In this document: piece by piece, positions 1 through 10,832 of the stretch | Position numbering within the stretch: position 1 is the first letter of the stretch | Layout of the letters: each line of letters starts with the position of its first letter | Origin: Vicia villosa | Taxonomy: Eukaryota; Streptophyta; Magnoliopsida; Fabales; Fabaceae | Direction: 5' to 3' | Assembly (NCBI RefSeq): GCF_029867415.1 | Contig: NC_081184.1 | Span: 77,102,364-77,166,363 of the forward strand | Length of the DNA: 64,000 nt | Translations under genes and position numbers: made by a program | Notes under the pieces: generated by a model | Database searches by the model: none | Told to the model about the DNA's origin: nothing | What the model saw: only the letters and a program-made list of their open reading frames with translations

Positions 1-501
1 TTCCATAAGATCAACCATTTAAGAGATATGGAGCTTCAAAGTTGACATCTTTTGAAAATTTCACTTAAAACTTCATTTTCTTCAAAGTTCATGGAACTTT
101 TTCACCCATTTCCTTAAAGGTCTTGAAGAAACTTTCAACTAGGGTTTTGAAGTGTGTAACATGAGCTTTCCAAAATGTCCAAGAGCATGAAAAAATATGG
201 AGTGTAGCTATGGTTTTGAATTATGCATTTAGTGATCATTTTCACTTGAATTTTCACCATTTTTCACTAAGTTTCAAGACTACATTGCCTATAGTCCAAG
301 TAATGATGCAAAGAGGCAATAATTGAAGATATTTTCTCTGATTTGAGATCAGAATGGAAGAGGATAAGAAGCTTGAGTTTTAACCATGGTTTGGTCACTT
401 TAACCATTTTGCATTAAATGTAAAAGATTCCTTTTTATCTCTTAAGCCAAATCATCAAACTTTGATCAAGTTGCAAAGCTCTTCATTCAGAATCCTTGGC
501 C

Positions 502-509
502 TATAAATA
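502..509 (+). promoter_or_regulatory. TATA box of the Ogre-like LTR
   Basis: The sequence reads CCTATAAATAGAGG, a canonical plant TATA box in the left part of the LTR. It is the likely LTR promoter. Confidence 0.6.
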
Positions 510-1987
510 GAGGTCCAAAACTCATTCAAATTCACACCAAAACCTCACAATTATAGGTTTTCTCTCTTCTTTCTTGAATTACAAGTCATGTGTTTCAAAG
601 TGAGGTAGAAAACTCAACCTCCAAACCTTGCAAGTTCTGAACAAAGTGATGCTTCCCACAACTTCTAAATGTCAAATGTGATGTGTTTGAATCACTCATA
701 CACCCAAAAACACCTCAAATCTCAGAATCACTACCTCACTTCCATAATTGCATATATTGAACCTTATCATGCCAAAATCCATACCAAGCCATATCTGTCC
801 AAACTAACACTCCTAACACCATCCATATACTTCATATGAATGATCCAAACACTCACCAGCAATCTGAAACACCTCCATCTTCAAATTCGATTCATACTTG
901 AAGCAACTGCAGTTCGGGTGCCATGGCCATGCTCAGATGAATTCAGCTTGTTCCAGACATCCAGACACCTTCCATAATCATCATTGAAGCTATCCAGATT
1001 GATACAAAGCATCTGTAACACTTATATTGAAGAATCAAATCTCCAGTTTGGCCGTTTTTGAAGGTAAGTCACTTGAACTTCAAACTCTATCATACATGCA
1101 TCATAAATGAAAAACTGCCATGCCATCTTGTTTCTGCATATGTATGGATCATTAACCCTCAATCAATTGCAACTTATCATGCACACACACGATTTCAGAT
1201 TGAAACTCAAAATTAGGTTCTTCGTGTTCATCAGAAAATTGATAGCCTTAGAGATAAAATAAATGCAATTAAATGATACCATCATGTTCCTGGTGAAAAA
1301 TCGAGCAAGATAGGCTATTCACTCGATCCAAACAATTCAGTTTTCAGAATTTTCAAATTTGAATTGGGTATGTGTTCTTGGCGCCAGATTTTGAAACTGA
1401 AATTAGAAATTGATTCAAAAATATAATTGATTCGTTGCAAATACTAAACAGACCACGCGCGTGGTCCAGTTGGTCATGTTTTTGAGTAGTGAGCGTGAGG
1501 TCGTGGGTTCAACACTCATGGGGGCCAAAACCAATTTTTTGACACTATTTTTCTTTCATTTTTTACACAACTTCACTTAATTATTTAACCAATCAAATCA
1601 ATTTATTTTTGCTTCATTTTTTGAACACTTCTTATTTAATATACATATTTTAAGAATATCAAAAAAAATCATCAAAAAATATTTATTTGATACATTTTTA
1701 ATAGTTTTAAAATGACTTGTTTTTAAGTAATTTTAATACTTTTAAATATTATTTTTCATTTGATTTTCAAAATTAATCATTTGTAAATACTTTTTGAAGC
1801 AAACCCTAATCATCTAAATGTTAATTGAAGACAATCTTTTTGTTTATCTTGATTAATTTGACTTCTTTCAAAATTCAAATCGTTTTAAAACGAGCGATCG
1901 CGATTCTTTTCAAAAACAATAAACCATTTCTTTTTGAAACTATTGATTAAATCTTTTTAATTGATTAATTGATTTTCAAAACGAAGT

Positions 1988-2519
1988 GGGGCCTCTCGAA
2001 TATTAGAGAGTATAAGTCCCTTTCGTTTTTCTTTGTACAGTTTTTAACAGAAAACTTTTTCCAAATTGCTTCCAAACAGTTCTTTCAAAAAACATTCAAA
2101 TCATTTTCAAAACCGTCCACCCTGTTTTATGAAAATAAAACAGGGGCCTCTCGAATATTAGAGAGTATAAGACCCACTCCTTTTTCCTTTTATACAGTTT
2201 TTCTTTGTACAGAAAACTCTTTCAAAACAATACTTTTCAAACTGTTTTCAAAACAACAAACGACGCGTCTGTAAATAAAACAATCAACCATGTTTTTGTA
2301 AATATACCATGGGCCTCCATGTAGGTATAAGTCCCAAGCCCCTTTTGTACATACCCATTCCTGTACATGAAATTAGGTATTTCATTGTACACACACATTT
2401 TTGTACATATCTTGATCTGTTTTTTAACTTTGAATAACAAAAAAACAAAAATGAAGGTTTCTTTAAATCTTCCCAAAAATACCATGGGCCTCCATGTAGG
2501 TATAAGTCCCAAGCCCCTT
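1988..2519 (+). repeat. Two duplicated LTR segments
   Basis: A 29-nt segment containing CCTCTCGAATATTAGAGAG occurs at 1988-2016 and about 2142-2170. The inner part is itself palindromic (CTCTCGAATATTAGAGAG). A second segment of about 41 nt, containing CCATGGGCCTCCATG, occurs at 2304-2344 and 2479-2519. Confidence 0.7.
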
Positions 2520-2775
2520 TGTAAATACCTGTTTACATAGCTTTGAATAAACTCAAGTGGACTTCTCCCCGAGTATGAGTCCCGAGCCCCGTGTATACAA
2601 ATGGATCATGCTTACAGGTATATTTCCTTCATAAACTCCATTATATACACACACTTTGTCATATATGTATAACTGTTCATATTTGTTCATGTACCTGTTC
2701 ATGTTTGTTCGTACTTGTTCATACTTGTGATTGTGTTATATGCTTATTCAACTTAGTACAACACTAGGTTCCCCA

Positions 2776-3040
2776 TAGCCTCCTATTGGGCTTCGTGCAA
2801 AGAATCTCCCTAGTTTAGGTTAGGACATAGAGTATGGTTTCCCGGTGAAATCGCTCTAAGAGCTCAAACCAACTATACCATGCCTCCCCTTGGGCTTTGT
2901 ACAAACGAGTGACCCTCCCATAGCCTCCTCTTGGGCTTACAATGCAAGGACCCTGGATTGTCCCTCCCATAGCCTCCTCTTGGGCTTACAATGCAAGGAC
3001 CCTCGGATAGCCTCCTCTTGGGCTTCGTACAAGGACCCAC
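2776..3040 (+). repeat. Degenerate repeats around CATAGCCTCCTCTTGGGCTT
   Basis: About five copies of a unit with the core TAGCCTCCTCTTGGGCTT, followed by TACAATGCAAGGACCC or CGTACAAGGACCC, lie in the middle of the LTR. Spacing is irregular, so this is not a clean satellite. Confidence 0.65.
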
Positions 3041-3159
3041 GGGCTTCTTATAAGCATCCCCAATATCCAAATCAAATACCCTAGGAGATTAGACATTTTT
3101 CATCTCTATGCTAGGAGTATCTCTTATATATCATCACAAACAATCAATCAATCAAACTT

Positions 3160-3380
3160 TTTCTTGCCACAAGGCTGGCTAATCAATCAAACTTTTTTGC
3201 CACAAGGCTGGCTAATCAATCAAACTGTTTTACCACCGTACTGGATGATTAATCAAAGTTTTTGTCACAAGGCTGACTTCATTGAAACTTTTGCCACGAG
3301 GCTGGCTGATTAATCAAAACTTTTTGTCACAAGGCTGACTTCATTGAAAGTTTTTGCCACAAGGCTGGTTAAACAAACAA
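3160..3380 (+). repeat. Degenerate repeats around GCCACAAGGCTGGCTAATCA
   Basis: Six or more copies of a roughly 27-40-nt unit with the core CACAAGGCTGGCT, joined by AATCAATCAAAC or TTCATTGAAA. They lie inside the Ogre-like LTR. Confidence 0.65.
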
Positions 3381-3988
3381 AAATCAAACAGATGTATGTG
3401 ATGATATAGATTAGATACATCTAGCATTTAGACGACATTTGTCTATTTTCCTTTGCTTCCACTAGCATAAGTGGGAACTACGATTGCTCTGACTTTCTCA
3501 ACATCCCTTTGAGAATACGTAGGCACAAGGTCGATCCTTGGCGAGCAAAACAAAACAAAAAAAAAACCATTCAAACCTTAGCACCCGTAGACCCCGAGCT
3601 ACAGATGCTCTGATTCCCTCTAAGGGATATGTATGCAGAGGATCGCGATGATCTTTGCGAGCATAATCAAACAAACACCTTAGGTCCCACCTATTTCACA
3701 ACAGAACCTTCACCGTAACATAGAATGAAAAAACAATAAAGAACCCTGTAGAGTACTACAGATACGTTGGGTGCTAATACCTTCCCTTCGTATAACCAAC
3801 CCTCTTACCCAAGATCTCCCCCCACTTTTAGGTTATTGCAGCTTTTTTCCTTTTCCTCCTTTGGAAATAATAAAAAGTTTGGTCGATACAAAAGAAAAAT
3901 CATTTTTTATGAACACTCGAGCCCAAAGAAGGCATCAGGTGTCTCATCCCACAAAAAAGAGGAACAAAACGGTTTTTCGCCCGCGACA

Positions 3989-4281
3989 CATCTCATCAGG
4001 TTAGAGATGGTGGAGGGAGTGATTCTAATGTGGGCACTTCGAACCTCAGAGACTATAGTGGTTCTGCCTTCCGGATCTATGCGTAGAGACACAAACATCC
4101 AAAAGTCTGCTAACATGTTGGGATAAACAGGTCCCTCTAGGATTTCATAGTAGAAATCAAGTTCTTGGTTAGCAAAAAGGGCACTGATGCTTATGAAATT
4201 TTCCTCAAGTTCTTCTTCAGAGAGTTTGAACTCCTTTTTTATGCAAGCCCTAATGTTATTGTGAGTGAGGGGTAGTGCCAT
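3989..4281 (-). pseudogene. Antisense extra ORF of unknown function, truncated by LTR insertion
   Basis: The ORF starts at the ATG at 4281-4279 (MALPLTHNNIRAC). This start is preferred because a TATA box lies about 125 nt upstream; the longer open frame up to 4587 runs through the promoter. 97 codons are native. The frame then crosses into the Ogre-like LTR at 3988 and stops at 3907 after unrelated residues. The native part contains EILEGPVYPNMLADFW and ends in ITPSTISNLMR. It recalls extra ORFs of plant retrotransposons, but I cannot name a family. It shares a promoter layout with the gene at 4984-8854, so the two are probably paralogous extra genes of one element. The original C-terminus lies left of the window. 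Confidence 0.5.
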
Positions 4282-4403
4282 GTGGAGAAGAGAAGTTTGA
4301 AAAGGGTTTTTCTGACTCTGTGTTTGAGAGAATGCAAGAAGAGAAACGAAGTTTTGGACAAGAGTTTTGAAGCAAGCGTGAAGAAAGAAGTATAATGCTA
4401 ATC

Positions 4404-4413
4404 CTTTATATAG
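4404..4413 (-). promoter_or_regulatory. TATA box of truncated antisense gene 1
   Basis: On the minus strand this reads CTATATAAAG, about 125 nt upstream of the ATG at 4281. Confidence 0.5.
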
Positions 4414-4575
4414 ATCTGGGGCAATAAAGGAACGGTTCAATTTTAATGATTGATTAGACTGCGTTTGGTATTCCAAAGAGAAGTTATGGCTTCCGCCGTT
4501 TCCCGCCCTTGGAAGTTGATATGTAATCATGAATAACTGGTGCACGCACGTCTCAAAGAGACGTTTTGAAGAAAG

Positions 4576-4583
4576 TGACGTCA
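4576..4583 (-). promoter_or_regulatory. TGACGTCA palindrome upstream of antisense gene 1
   Basis: A perfect TGACGTCA (bZIP/TGA-type recognition core) lies about 165 nt upstream of the TATA box. It is preceded by GACGTTTTGAA. The same pairing is found upstream of the gene at 8854. Confidence 0.4.
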
Positions 4584-4791
4584 TCACTTAATGATGGTTA
4601 CGGCTAAGGGAGTAGAAACGTCAAGTCTAGGCTAAAAGGGTTGCGAAGGATAGTCAGGTCACGTGCTTACATTTATTAAAATTAATGTGACAATACAAAA
4701 AATATATTTTTGCAAGTTTGGAGAAGTGCTAGGGCATTACTTACGACAATTGCAAAATAAAATATGTGGGGAGATTGAAAGACAAAAGTTG

Positions 4792-4794
<3 letters not shown>

Positions 4795-4872
<78 letters not shown>
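4795..4872. repeat. (AT)39 microsatellite
   Basis: An uninterrupted AT dinucleotide run between the two antisense genes, just 3' of the five-exon gene's stop codon. Confidence 0.95.
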
Positions 4873-4874
<2 letters not shown>

Positions 4875-4983
4875 CTGGAGGAATTCGATTACAAAACAAA
4901 ATAAGTGCGCATTACAAAAGGAAGTACAAGGTTCGAAACGACTAATTGAAATCCCCAGGAAGATTGTCCTTTATCTTCGAATA

Positions 4984-7900
4984 CTAAACCTCCCATGAAG
5001 ACATGCGAAGTTCAATCAAAGCCCGTTGTTTCTTCAATTCTTCGATTTCGAGCACTAGTTTCTGCGCAGCTTCGAAATGCTTGATTCCTAAATGTGCAAC
5101 TTCAGTCAATTCCTGCTCATTGATTTGTTGAATTGTTGCCTGACGAGATTCAGCTTCTTTTATCTTCTCTTCGAGCTTAGTAATTTCCTGCTTCCAGGAT
5201 TTGATATTCTGCTCACATTCGTCATACTCTTTTTGTTTCTCTGAGCGTTTAAGCTTGAGAGCGTCGCCCTTCTTCGTCGCATCAGTAACAGCTTTCCAAG
5301 AAGAACTATGAGAAGCCGCCTTTGTAGTAAGTTGTTCATCAACATTTCGCTTTCGAAGAATGTTTAACTGAAGCTGTTCGATCAGAGAACCCAGCAAAAC
5401 AATCACCTCTGAGACTTCTTTGGAAACCAGAAATAGATCCACCTTCTTCAAAAGTTGGTTTAAGCTATGACATTTGGTAGGGTCCTTACTTAGAACTTCA
5501 ACAAGGTTGGTTTCAAAGAACTTTTCCTTTATCTGATGAAGGAGACTAGGAATATCATCTTTGTCACCAGACTCCGCTTGAACAGTTGAAGAAGCTTCGA
5601 GCCCAAGAGGCGAAATGCTATCAATATTCATCATGGCCTTGAGGAAGTTGAGGGGGTCAGTTTGTTTAAGTTTCTCCAATTCTGAAGGGGTAGGCTTTGC
5701 TGGGGCAGGTGTCGAAGTAGTTTCAGGAGAAACTATGGTCCCAAAGGGTGAAGTTTCGTGAGGACCAGCTGTGGCTAGTTTGGAAGTTTCCTCCATAGCA
5801 TCTTGTTCAGATACAGTATCCTCACTGCCAGTTGGGTGTCCAGCTGCATTGTTACTACCTGAACATTGACGATCTGCTCCCATATTTTCGCTTTTGTGGG
5901 TAGGAGGAGAATCATCAGTTGAATGGCTTTCTTCAACTGGCATAGTAGGAATAATGGTTGCAAGGGGCTGAGCATCTTCGACAACTGGAGAAAGCACGTG
6001 AGATTTGTCTGCATTGAGTAATTAGAACACATTATGATGGGAAGGTTGCAAGAAATCTGTTTGTCATAAGAAAGAACATGCACTTACCTTGGAGATTATC
6101 AAGGTCGATGGTGAGATTGAAGGCTTTGAGATCAGAAGTGGCTGTGCCAACATCATCCTACAATCATAAGGTAAAATGTTAACTTAATTGTTTAAGTTAA
6201 AATTTATAGAGATGATTATGTTGTGAAATCCAAATACCTTGGTTGGAATGTTATCTGGACTCGAGTTGTGGCTCTCTACAACAAGAACGTTACTACCACC
6301 TTTTAAAGGTGATTCTTCGGAAGATACCTTATCAGCCGGTGATGTAATTTTCGAAGATCCAGACCCCTTTTCTTTTCCTAAAGGAGTGACAGCCTTCTGT
6401 CTTTTCTTGTGGGCTTGTCTAGTACGAGGAGGAGATTTGTCTTCATCGTCTGAAACAACTGTTTGAGAAGCTTTTCGCTTCGAATGTACCGGGGGTTTCG
6501 AAGTCTGAAGAATATAAATTGAGCAAAGTAAGTACTATTCACAGGATATACAAATGGAATATAAGGTATGTGTATACCGTGAGTTTCTTGCCGGTCGTGG
6601 TAGAATCACTCCCACTTGTCTTGTTGCTCTTCGAAACTCCAGAATCCTTTTGTACAGCGGCTTCTTTGATCTTTCTCTTTCGAGCAACGACTGTAGTTGA
6701 AACTGGAATCAGTATTTCAGCGAAAAAAAAAAGAAAAGTTAGTCGAAAGTTGTCTAAACCCAAACCTTCAGGTATTGGAGTCAAGACACGAACATGTTCA
6801 AGATCTATATGAAGATGTCCTTTGAAAGTATCCAGGGTATGCTTAGTCGGGACCACTCGTTCAGCGCGTTTTTTAGTGCTTTCCTGAAGAATTTTAAAAG
6901 CGTTCCCACACACGAACCAGTCTGGGAAAGGAGGGCTTAAAGCCACACCAAAATCAGCACTTGGCAGTGGAGGGAATTTTGGAGGATTAAGTTTGAAAGC
7001 CACTTCATAACGCAGTTTTGGTCGAACAGACGAGGGCAGTTTCAACTTATCCAGTTTAGCAGAAAACTTTTCGCGTAAAATGACTGCAGCTTCACGAACG
7101 GTCCTACTAAGATCATCAGGCCTGTAAATAGTATCAAAGAATTTTTTAAAGGCTTGGATTTCTTTAATATGAGTCGAAGTACCTTTGTGAAAGTTTTCCT
7201 GCACATCAGCAAAAGCTTCAGTTAGTTCTCGAGTAAGGCTCTCAGCATCGAAGATTTGCATGGTGTAGTAATCTGTCCACCATTGTTGGAAATCTGGAGT
7301 AGAATAAAAGGAAGGTTCGAAAGGAACAGCAGAGAGATTGGTAACACTAGTGTATCTGGCGATTTTTGATTCACACTCATCTTCAGCTAGATACAAAGTA
7401 TGTAGACACATATGGTTCCTTTTCTCATATAGGCATTTGGGTTTTATTTGAACCAATCCAAATTGTCTCTATACCAGATTTGGTTGGTAGCAGAGAAGAA
7501 TACATTGGCCTTTGGAGGGTCGAAAACGGTGATAGAATAGCCTTGGGGTAAGAAAAGCTTTCCAAATAATCATGGATTCAGTTTGTTGATCTGGGGACAT
7601 TGCTGGAAACCTTCGAGTGAACCATTCAGGACCCACTGTCCTTTGTACGAATGGAGCCATTGAAGGGCTAAATTGATAACACTGAGCAAACAACATGACA
7701 TATGCTAAAAAATGTTCGCGAAGCTTCCCAGTTTCTTCTTTAGGAGTTAGCAAAGCCAACCTGGTTCCTTCTACAGCTCGATTTTTTATGTTTGGATCTT
7801 CTTCATTAACAATACCTCGAAATGGGAGGTGAGCTTCGAAAGTAGCATTGAGCCACAGTTGCAGAAACCAGAAAGGACCAGCAAAGAGCAGAGATCCTGA

Positions 7901-8854
7901 TTCATAACTCTTAACGAGGTTTGTTGCCTCACCAAGGTTTTCATAGAGGAACCCTAAAATTAACTGGCTTAGGTTTAATCTTTTCCCAGCATGTAGTTGA
8001 TTGGCCATACAAAGATACCTCTTTGCTACCTGTATGGACCTAGAACAGAAAACGCACCTCGAGAGCCATAATGCTAAGAAAGCAATATGCTCTTCGTCTG
8101 AGACTACCTCATTATTCTCGTCATGATATTGTTGAATGAACGCAGTGTAAGTAACTGTTGCTTCGTTAAAGTTAATGGTATCAGTATCCATGACATTGGG
8201 GTCAAAGGTTTCTCCGGTTGGTCGAAGCCCCGTGATAGCAGCTATGTCGAAAAGAGTGGGGGTGACCATTCCACATGGAAGATGGAAAGTGTTATGGGAA
8301 GCATCCCAGAAATGAACTGATGCTACTAACATGTTTTGGTTGTATTCTAAACCTGTTTTGGATAATTGGATTAAGTCATAAATTCCCAGTTGTTTCCAGA
8401 AAAGAGCCTTTTGTTTTTCTACTCTTGCTAGCCAGGTGTAGTACAATTCAGGGTCTTTTGCTAAAGGAATTGACCTAAAAACTTTCACAAAATTGGTTAC
8501 ATAGTTTAACCTAATTTTCTCTAAATCTGAAGGGGTTACAGTCGAAGTATCTTCTGCACCATTAGGATCTGCTAAGATTGGACGGCCATCTTCATCTATC
8601 TTATTCTTACTAACTAAGGGCCTAGTTTTATAATAAGCAGGAAAGAATTTAATCAAAGCAGAATTACTTTCTCCTGGTAAAGGACCCATGAAGGTATGAG
8701 TTTTTCCAGAAAGTTCAAAGGGAATGATTACCTGAGAAGCATAAATGGCGCGCACTTCTACAGTATTTGGGTTTGGTATGTACTCTTGATCCCCCATCTG
8801 TGTAGATTTCTGAAGTTTCAAAGCGGGTTGAAGAACGTTTGAGGAAGACGCCAT
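4984..8854 (-). CDS. Plant-mobile-domain-like protein gene, five exons, one in-frame stop, antisense in a retrotransposon
   Basis: The gene starts at the ATG at 8854 (MASSSNVLQP) and ends after SSWEV at 4984. Proposed exons are 8854-6766, 6702-6578, 6504-6238, 6157-6088 and 6008-4984. All four introns are GT-AG (63, 73, 80 and 79 nt); the donor at 6087 is GTAAGT. The exons total 3576 nt, exactly 1192 codons, and frame holds at every junction. The 63-nt intron is unusually short and is open and in frame, so it may be retained. Residues 190-215 (CGMVTPTLFDIAAITGLRP) match the plant mobile domain style; residues about 870-960 are Ser/Thr/Pro-rich, and about 1100-1190 form a charged coiled coil. 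One TAG at 7471-7469 (codon 462) interrupts exon 1; the same frame continues for more than 230 codons, so decay is recent or the stop is read through. The biochemical role of this domain is not established. The setting suggests a captured or element-borne gene. Confidence 0.7.
7469..7471 (-). other. In-frame TAG stop in exon 1 of the PMD-like gene
   Basis: The codon follows NLV and precedes RQFGLVQIKP in the same frame. It is the only disabling change I see across about 1190 codons. Confidence 0.75.
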
Positions 8855-8960
8855 GAGTAAGTTTGATTTGGGAAATGGGTTTGAATGTAATCAGAGACGT
8901 TCTTTTCTGTGGAAAGAATGAGTAAATAGAGGTGAAAGTTATGTGAGGGTAGGAGTTCAG

Positions 8961-8970
8961 GTATTTAAAG
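8961..8970 (-). promoter_or_regulatory. TATA-like box of the PMD-like gene
   Basis: On the minus strand this reads CTTTAAATAC, about 107 nt upstream of the ATG. The identical 10-mer lies upstream of the extra ORF of element S (38431-38440). Confidence 0.5.
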
Positions 8971-9184
8971 GTTTAACGGAAACCCTTTCAAATCTTTTGG
9001 GTAAAAGCCAAGAGATACGCGGCAGGCGTTGATTTAATCCAACGGCGGTCGAATAGTTATTAGCTTTACTCATAGTATATAGGAGTAATGATCATGAAGT
9101 AAGACCAGAACGTGGGAATGTAAGTTATGAGTAGACATCTTTGAAAATGACAAGACGTTTTGGAAACAGAGTCATAAATGATTA

Positions 9185-9192
9185 TGACGTCA
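9185..9192 (-). promoter_or_regulatory. TGACGTCA palindrome upstream of the PMD-like gene
   Basis: A perfect TGACGTCA lies about 215 nt upstream of the TATA-like box. A GACGTTTTGGAA segment stands next to it, as at antisense gene 1. Confidence 0.4.
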
Positions 9193-9271
9193 GTTAATAG
9201 TCTCGGAACTCTAAAACGAAATCTTATTATAACAAGAAACGCCTATTTCTCTTGTTTTTCGAAACAGGCAT

Positions 9272-9286
9272 TTATTGGGGGCAATT
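9272..9286 (+). other. Polypurine tract of the Tat-like element
   Basis: The sequence TTGGGGGCAATT directly precedes the LTR start TGTTAGCTG. It is the expected plus-strand primer and fixes the element's orientation. Confidence 0.6.
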
Positions 9287-10240
9287 TGTTAGCTGAAGAT
9301 TTCATTTGAGAAGAATGTCCTTCGAAGATTTGGAATTCAAAGGAAGATGGTTACTGATGATCATCTTTGAAGATAGAAATGGCTACTGATGGCCGTGCTT
9401 CGAGAATGATGTTTAAGTTGGAACAAAGATAATGAGCGCCGAAGCTAAATTCGAAAAGAATGGTCTTTGGGACTTAGACATTTTTGCGAAATATGCGAAG
9501 TACTGAAGCTTAGCGTGTTTTCGTGGCATTCTCGATTCTGATTACGTTGCCACGCGTCGAAAGAGGATTCAGGCGGGAGGATTTGAATTTCGAAGTAGTT
9601 TATATAACTGCACAAAGACAGATGGCATCCCAGGGATTCTCGAAGAATAACGTGGCATCAGATTAGTGTAGGACCGTTAGGGTCAAATTTAGTATAAATA
9701 AGGGTCTTAGTATTAGGATTCCGGGTGTTCATTTTGTACAAATCACTCACATATTACTCAAGTATCAAGTGTTAAGAGAAAGAGTTCGCTGAGAAATGTA
9801 CGTATGACACCAACACCATTTTAAATACATGTGTATTTTTCTTTATTCAAGTATCTTTCGATATTACTGCATTCCATTTACTTTATGTCATTTATATTCC
9901 TGCACTCTTTACTTTCATGTCATCTAATTTTCGAAGCATTTAACTTTTCTGCACTTTAAGATTCTTGCACTTTTACAGTTTTGTCTTACGTTTTATCTTT
10001 AACTTACCTTTCGCTGATGTTATATTTACGTGTATAACAAGGTGATTGATAATCTTTATTTCCTTGATTAAGTATTTCTTATTTCGAGACACACCAACCA
10101 TAGACATAATTCGAACTATCATGAATAACAACCTTTTTGACTATGTCCTAGGATCAATCTAGTCGATCCTGCGAGTAACCAAATCATATTTATTATAGTT
10201 TGGAAGACTAGCGGTTGTTTACCGGAAATCACCGTAAACA
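9287..10240 (+). mobile_element. 3' LTR (954 bp) of the Tat-like element
   Basis: It begins TGTTAGCTGAAG and ends CACCGTAAACA, giving canonical TG...CA ends. A TATAAATA box lies at 9693-9700. No primer-binding site follows, and a LINE remnant begins at 10241, so this is the 3' LTR and its target was LINE sequence. GGTCC at 10241-10245 is the expected right copy of the TSD; the left copy is outside the window. Confidence 0.75.
9693..9700 (+). promoter_or_regulatory. TATA box in the Tat-like LTR
   Basis: TATAAATA, followed by AGGGTCTTAG, about 400 nt into the LTR. It is the likely U3/R boundary promoter. Confidence 0.55.
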
Positions 10241-10832
10241 GGTCCATGATACAACAGATTGCCCAAGAAGTTGGGGATGATCATAGGGGACTTTGAACAT
10301 GGAAAATCCCTTGTTGGGCCTGTTTTGATCCAAAACGATTAAAGGTCGATCATGTCATTGTTGATCCTAGGTTGATGGAAGAAGAAGAAGAAGAAGAAAA
10401 GAGAGTGAGAGAGAGAGAGGATGGAAATGGCGATATGGACAAAGGGAAGGATATGACAAAGCCTAGAGAAGAAGAGGAATGTGATATGGTGTTGGTGGAG
10501 GAAACGCCCGAATAGAGACAATGAGAGGCATATGTAAATCCATTAATTTCATGATTGGGGAGCAAGTTAAAATTTTCATCTGGAATTGTCGTGGAGCGAC
10601 GAATAATATGTTCCTAAAAGTGTGCAAGAACTACATCAGAATGGTGCATCCAGATATCTTCATCATTATAGAAACGAGAACTGGTCCGGAGAAATTGAGG
10701 AAACAATTTATGCTTCTGGGTTTCGAAGGATATGAGTACTCCATTGTTCTAGGTTGTTAGTGAGGTATTACAATGGGATGCTAGAAGAATAAGGTCACAA
10801 TAATTTGTAATTTTCTTCTTCAGACGGACAGA
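10241..10832 (+). pseudogene. L1-type LINE remnant: ORF1 tail and start of ORF2 endonuclease
   Basis: An acidic frame rich in Glu and Arg (about 10376-10515) ends in a stop at 10513-10515. A new frame opens at 10521 and contains KIFIWNCRGATNN, PDIFIIIETRTGPEK and LGFEGYEYSIVLG. These match the N-terminus of plant LINE ORF2, the endonuclease/exonuclease/phosphatase fold, with the WNCRGA motif and the ETR metal-binding region. The frame stays recognisable (GIT, KNKVTI) to about 10832 but has three stops after 10757. It was the target of the Tat-like element. No reverse transcriptase follows. Confidence 0.7.

Larger units (their letters stand above)
1..3988 (+). mobile_element. Ogre-like (Ty3/gypsy Tat) LTR, 5' end outside window
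   Basis: This stretch ends in GCGACA at 3988. The tail just before it (fresh line of 'upstream of ORF' type text around 3770-3830: ACCTTCCCTTCGTATAACC) resembles the tails of the other Ogre-like LTRs at 24600, 54333, 57257 and 60952. It contains a TATA box, AT-rich U3-like sequence and several short repeat blocks. No primer-binding site follows, so this is a 3' LTR or a solo LTR. The sequence downstream of 3988 is coding sequence of another element, which this LTR interrupts. Family assignment rests on resemblance only. Confidence 0.7.
3989..10240 (+). mobile_element. 3' half of a Tat-like Ty3/gypsy retrotransposon with antisense extra genes
   Basis: What remains, left to right, is antisense gene 1 (truncated), an (AT)n tract, antisense gene 2 (five exons), a polypurine tract and a 3' LTR. 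gag-pol is absent; it would lie left of the window beyond the Ogre-like LTR that cuts the element at 3988. The TTCGAAG motif is unusually dense in both the genes and the LTR, which supports treating them as one element. Extra antisense ORFs between pol and the 3' LTR are known in plant Tat-lineage elements; placing this element there is inference because no pol is visible. Confidence 0.6.

Noticed and set aside
2873..3084. ORFs on both strands at 2873-3084
   Set aside because: Chance translation of the degenerate LTR repeats.
3160..3380. Possible CRISPR-like regular repeats
   Set aside because: Units are degenerate, spacing is irregular and the setting is a plant LTR.
4663..4998. 111-codon ORF containing a long Ile-Tyr run
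   Set aside because: Made by translation of the (AT)39 tract.
4984..8854. PMD-like gene as an ordinary host gene
   Set aside because: Not excluded, but the adjacent polypurine tract and LTR, the second promoter-sharing antisense gene and the shared TTCGAAG-rich composition favour an element-borne gene.
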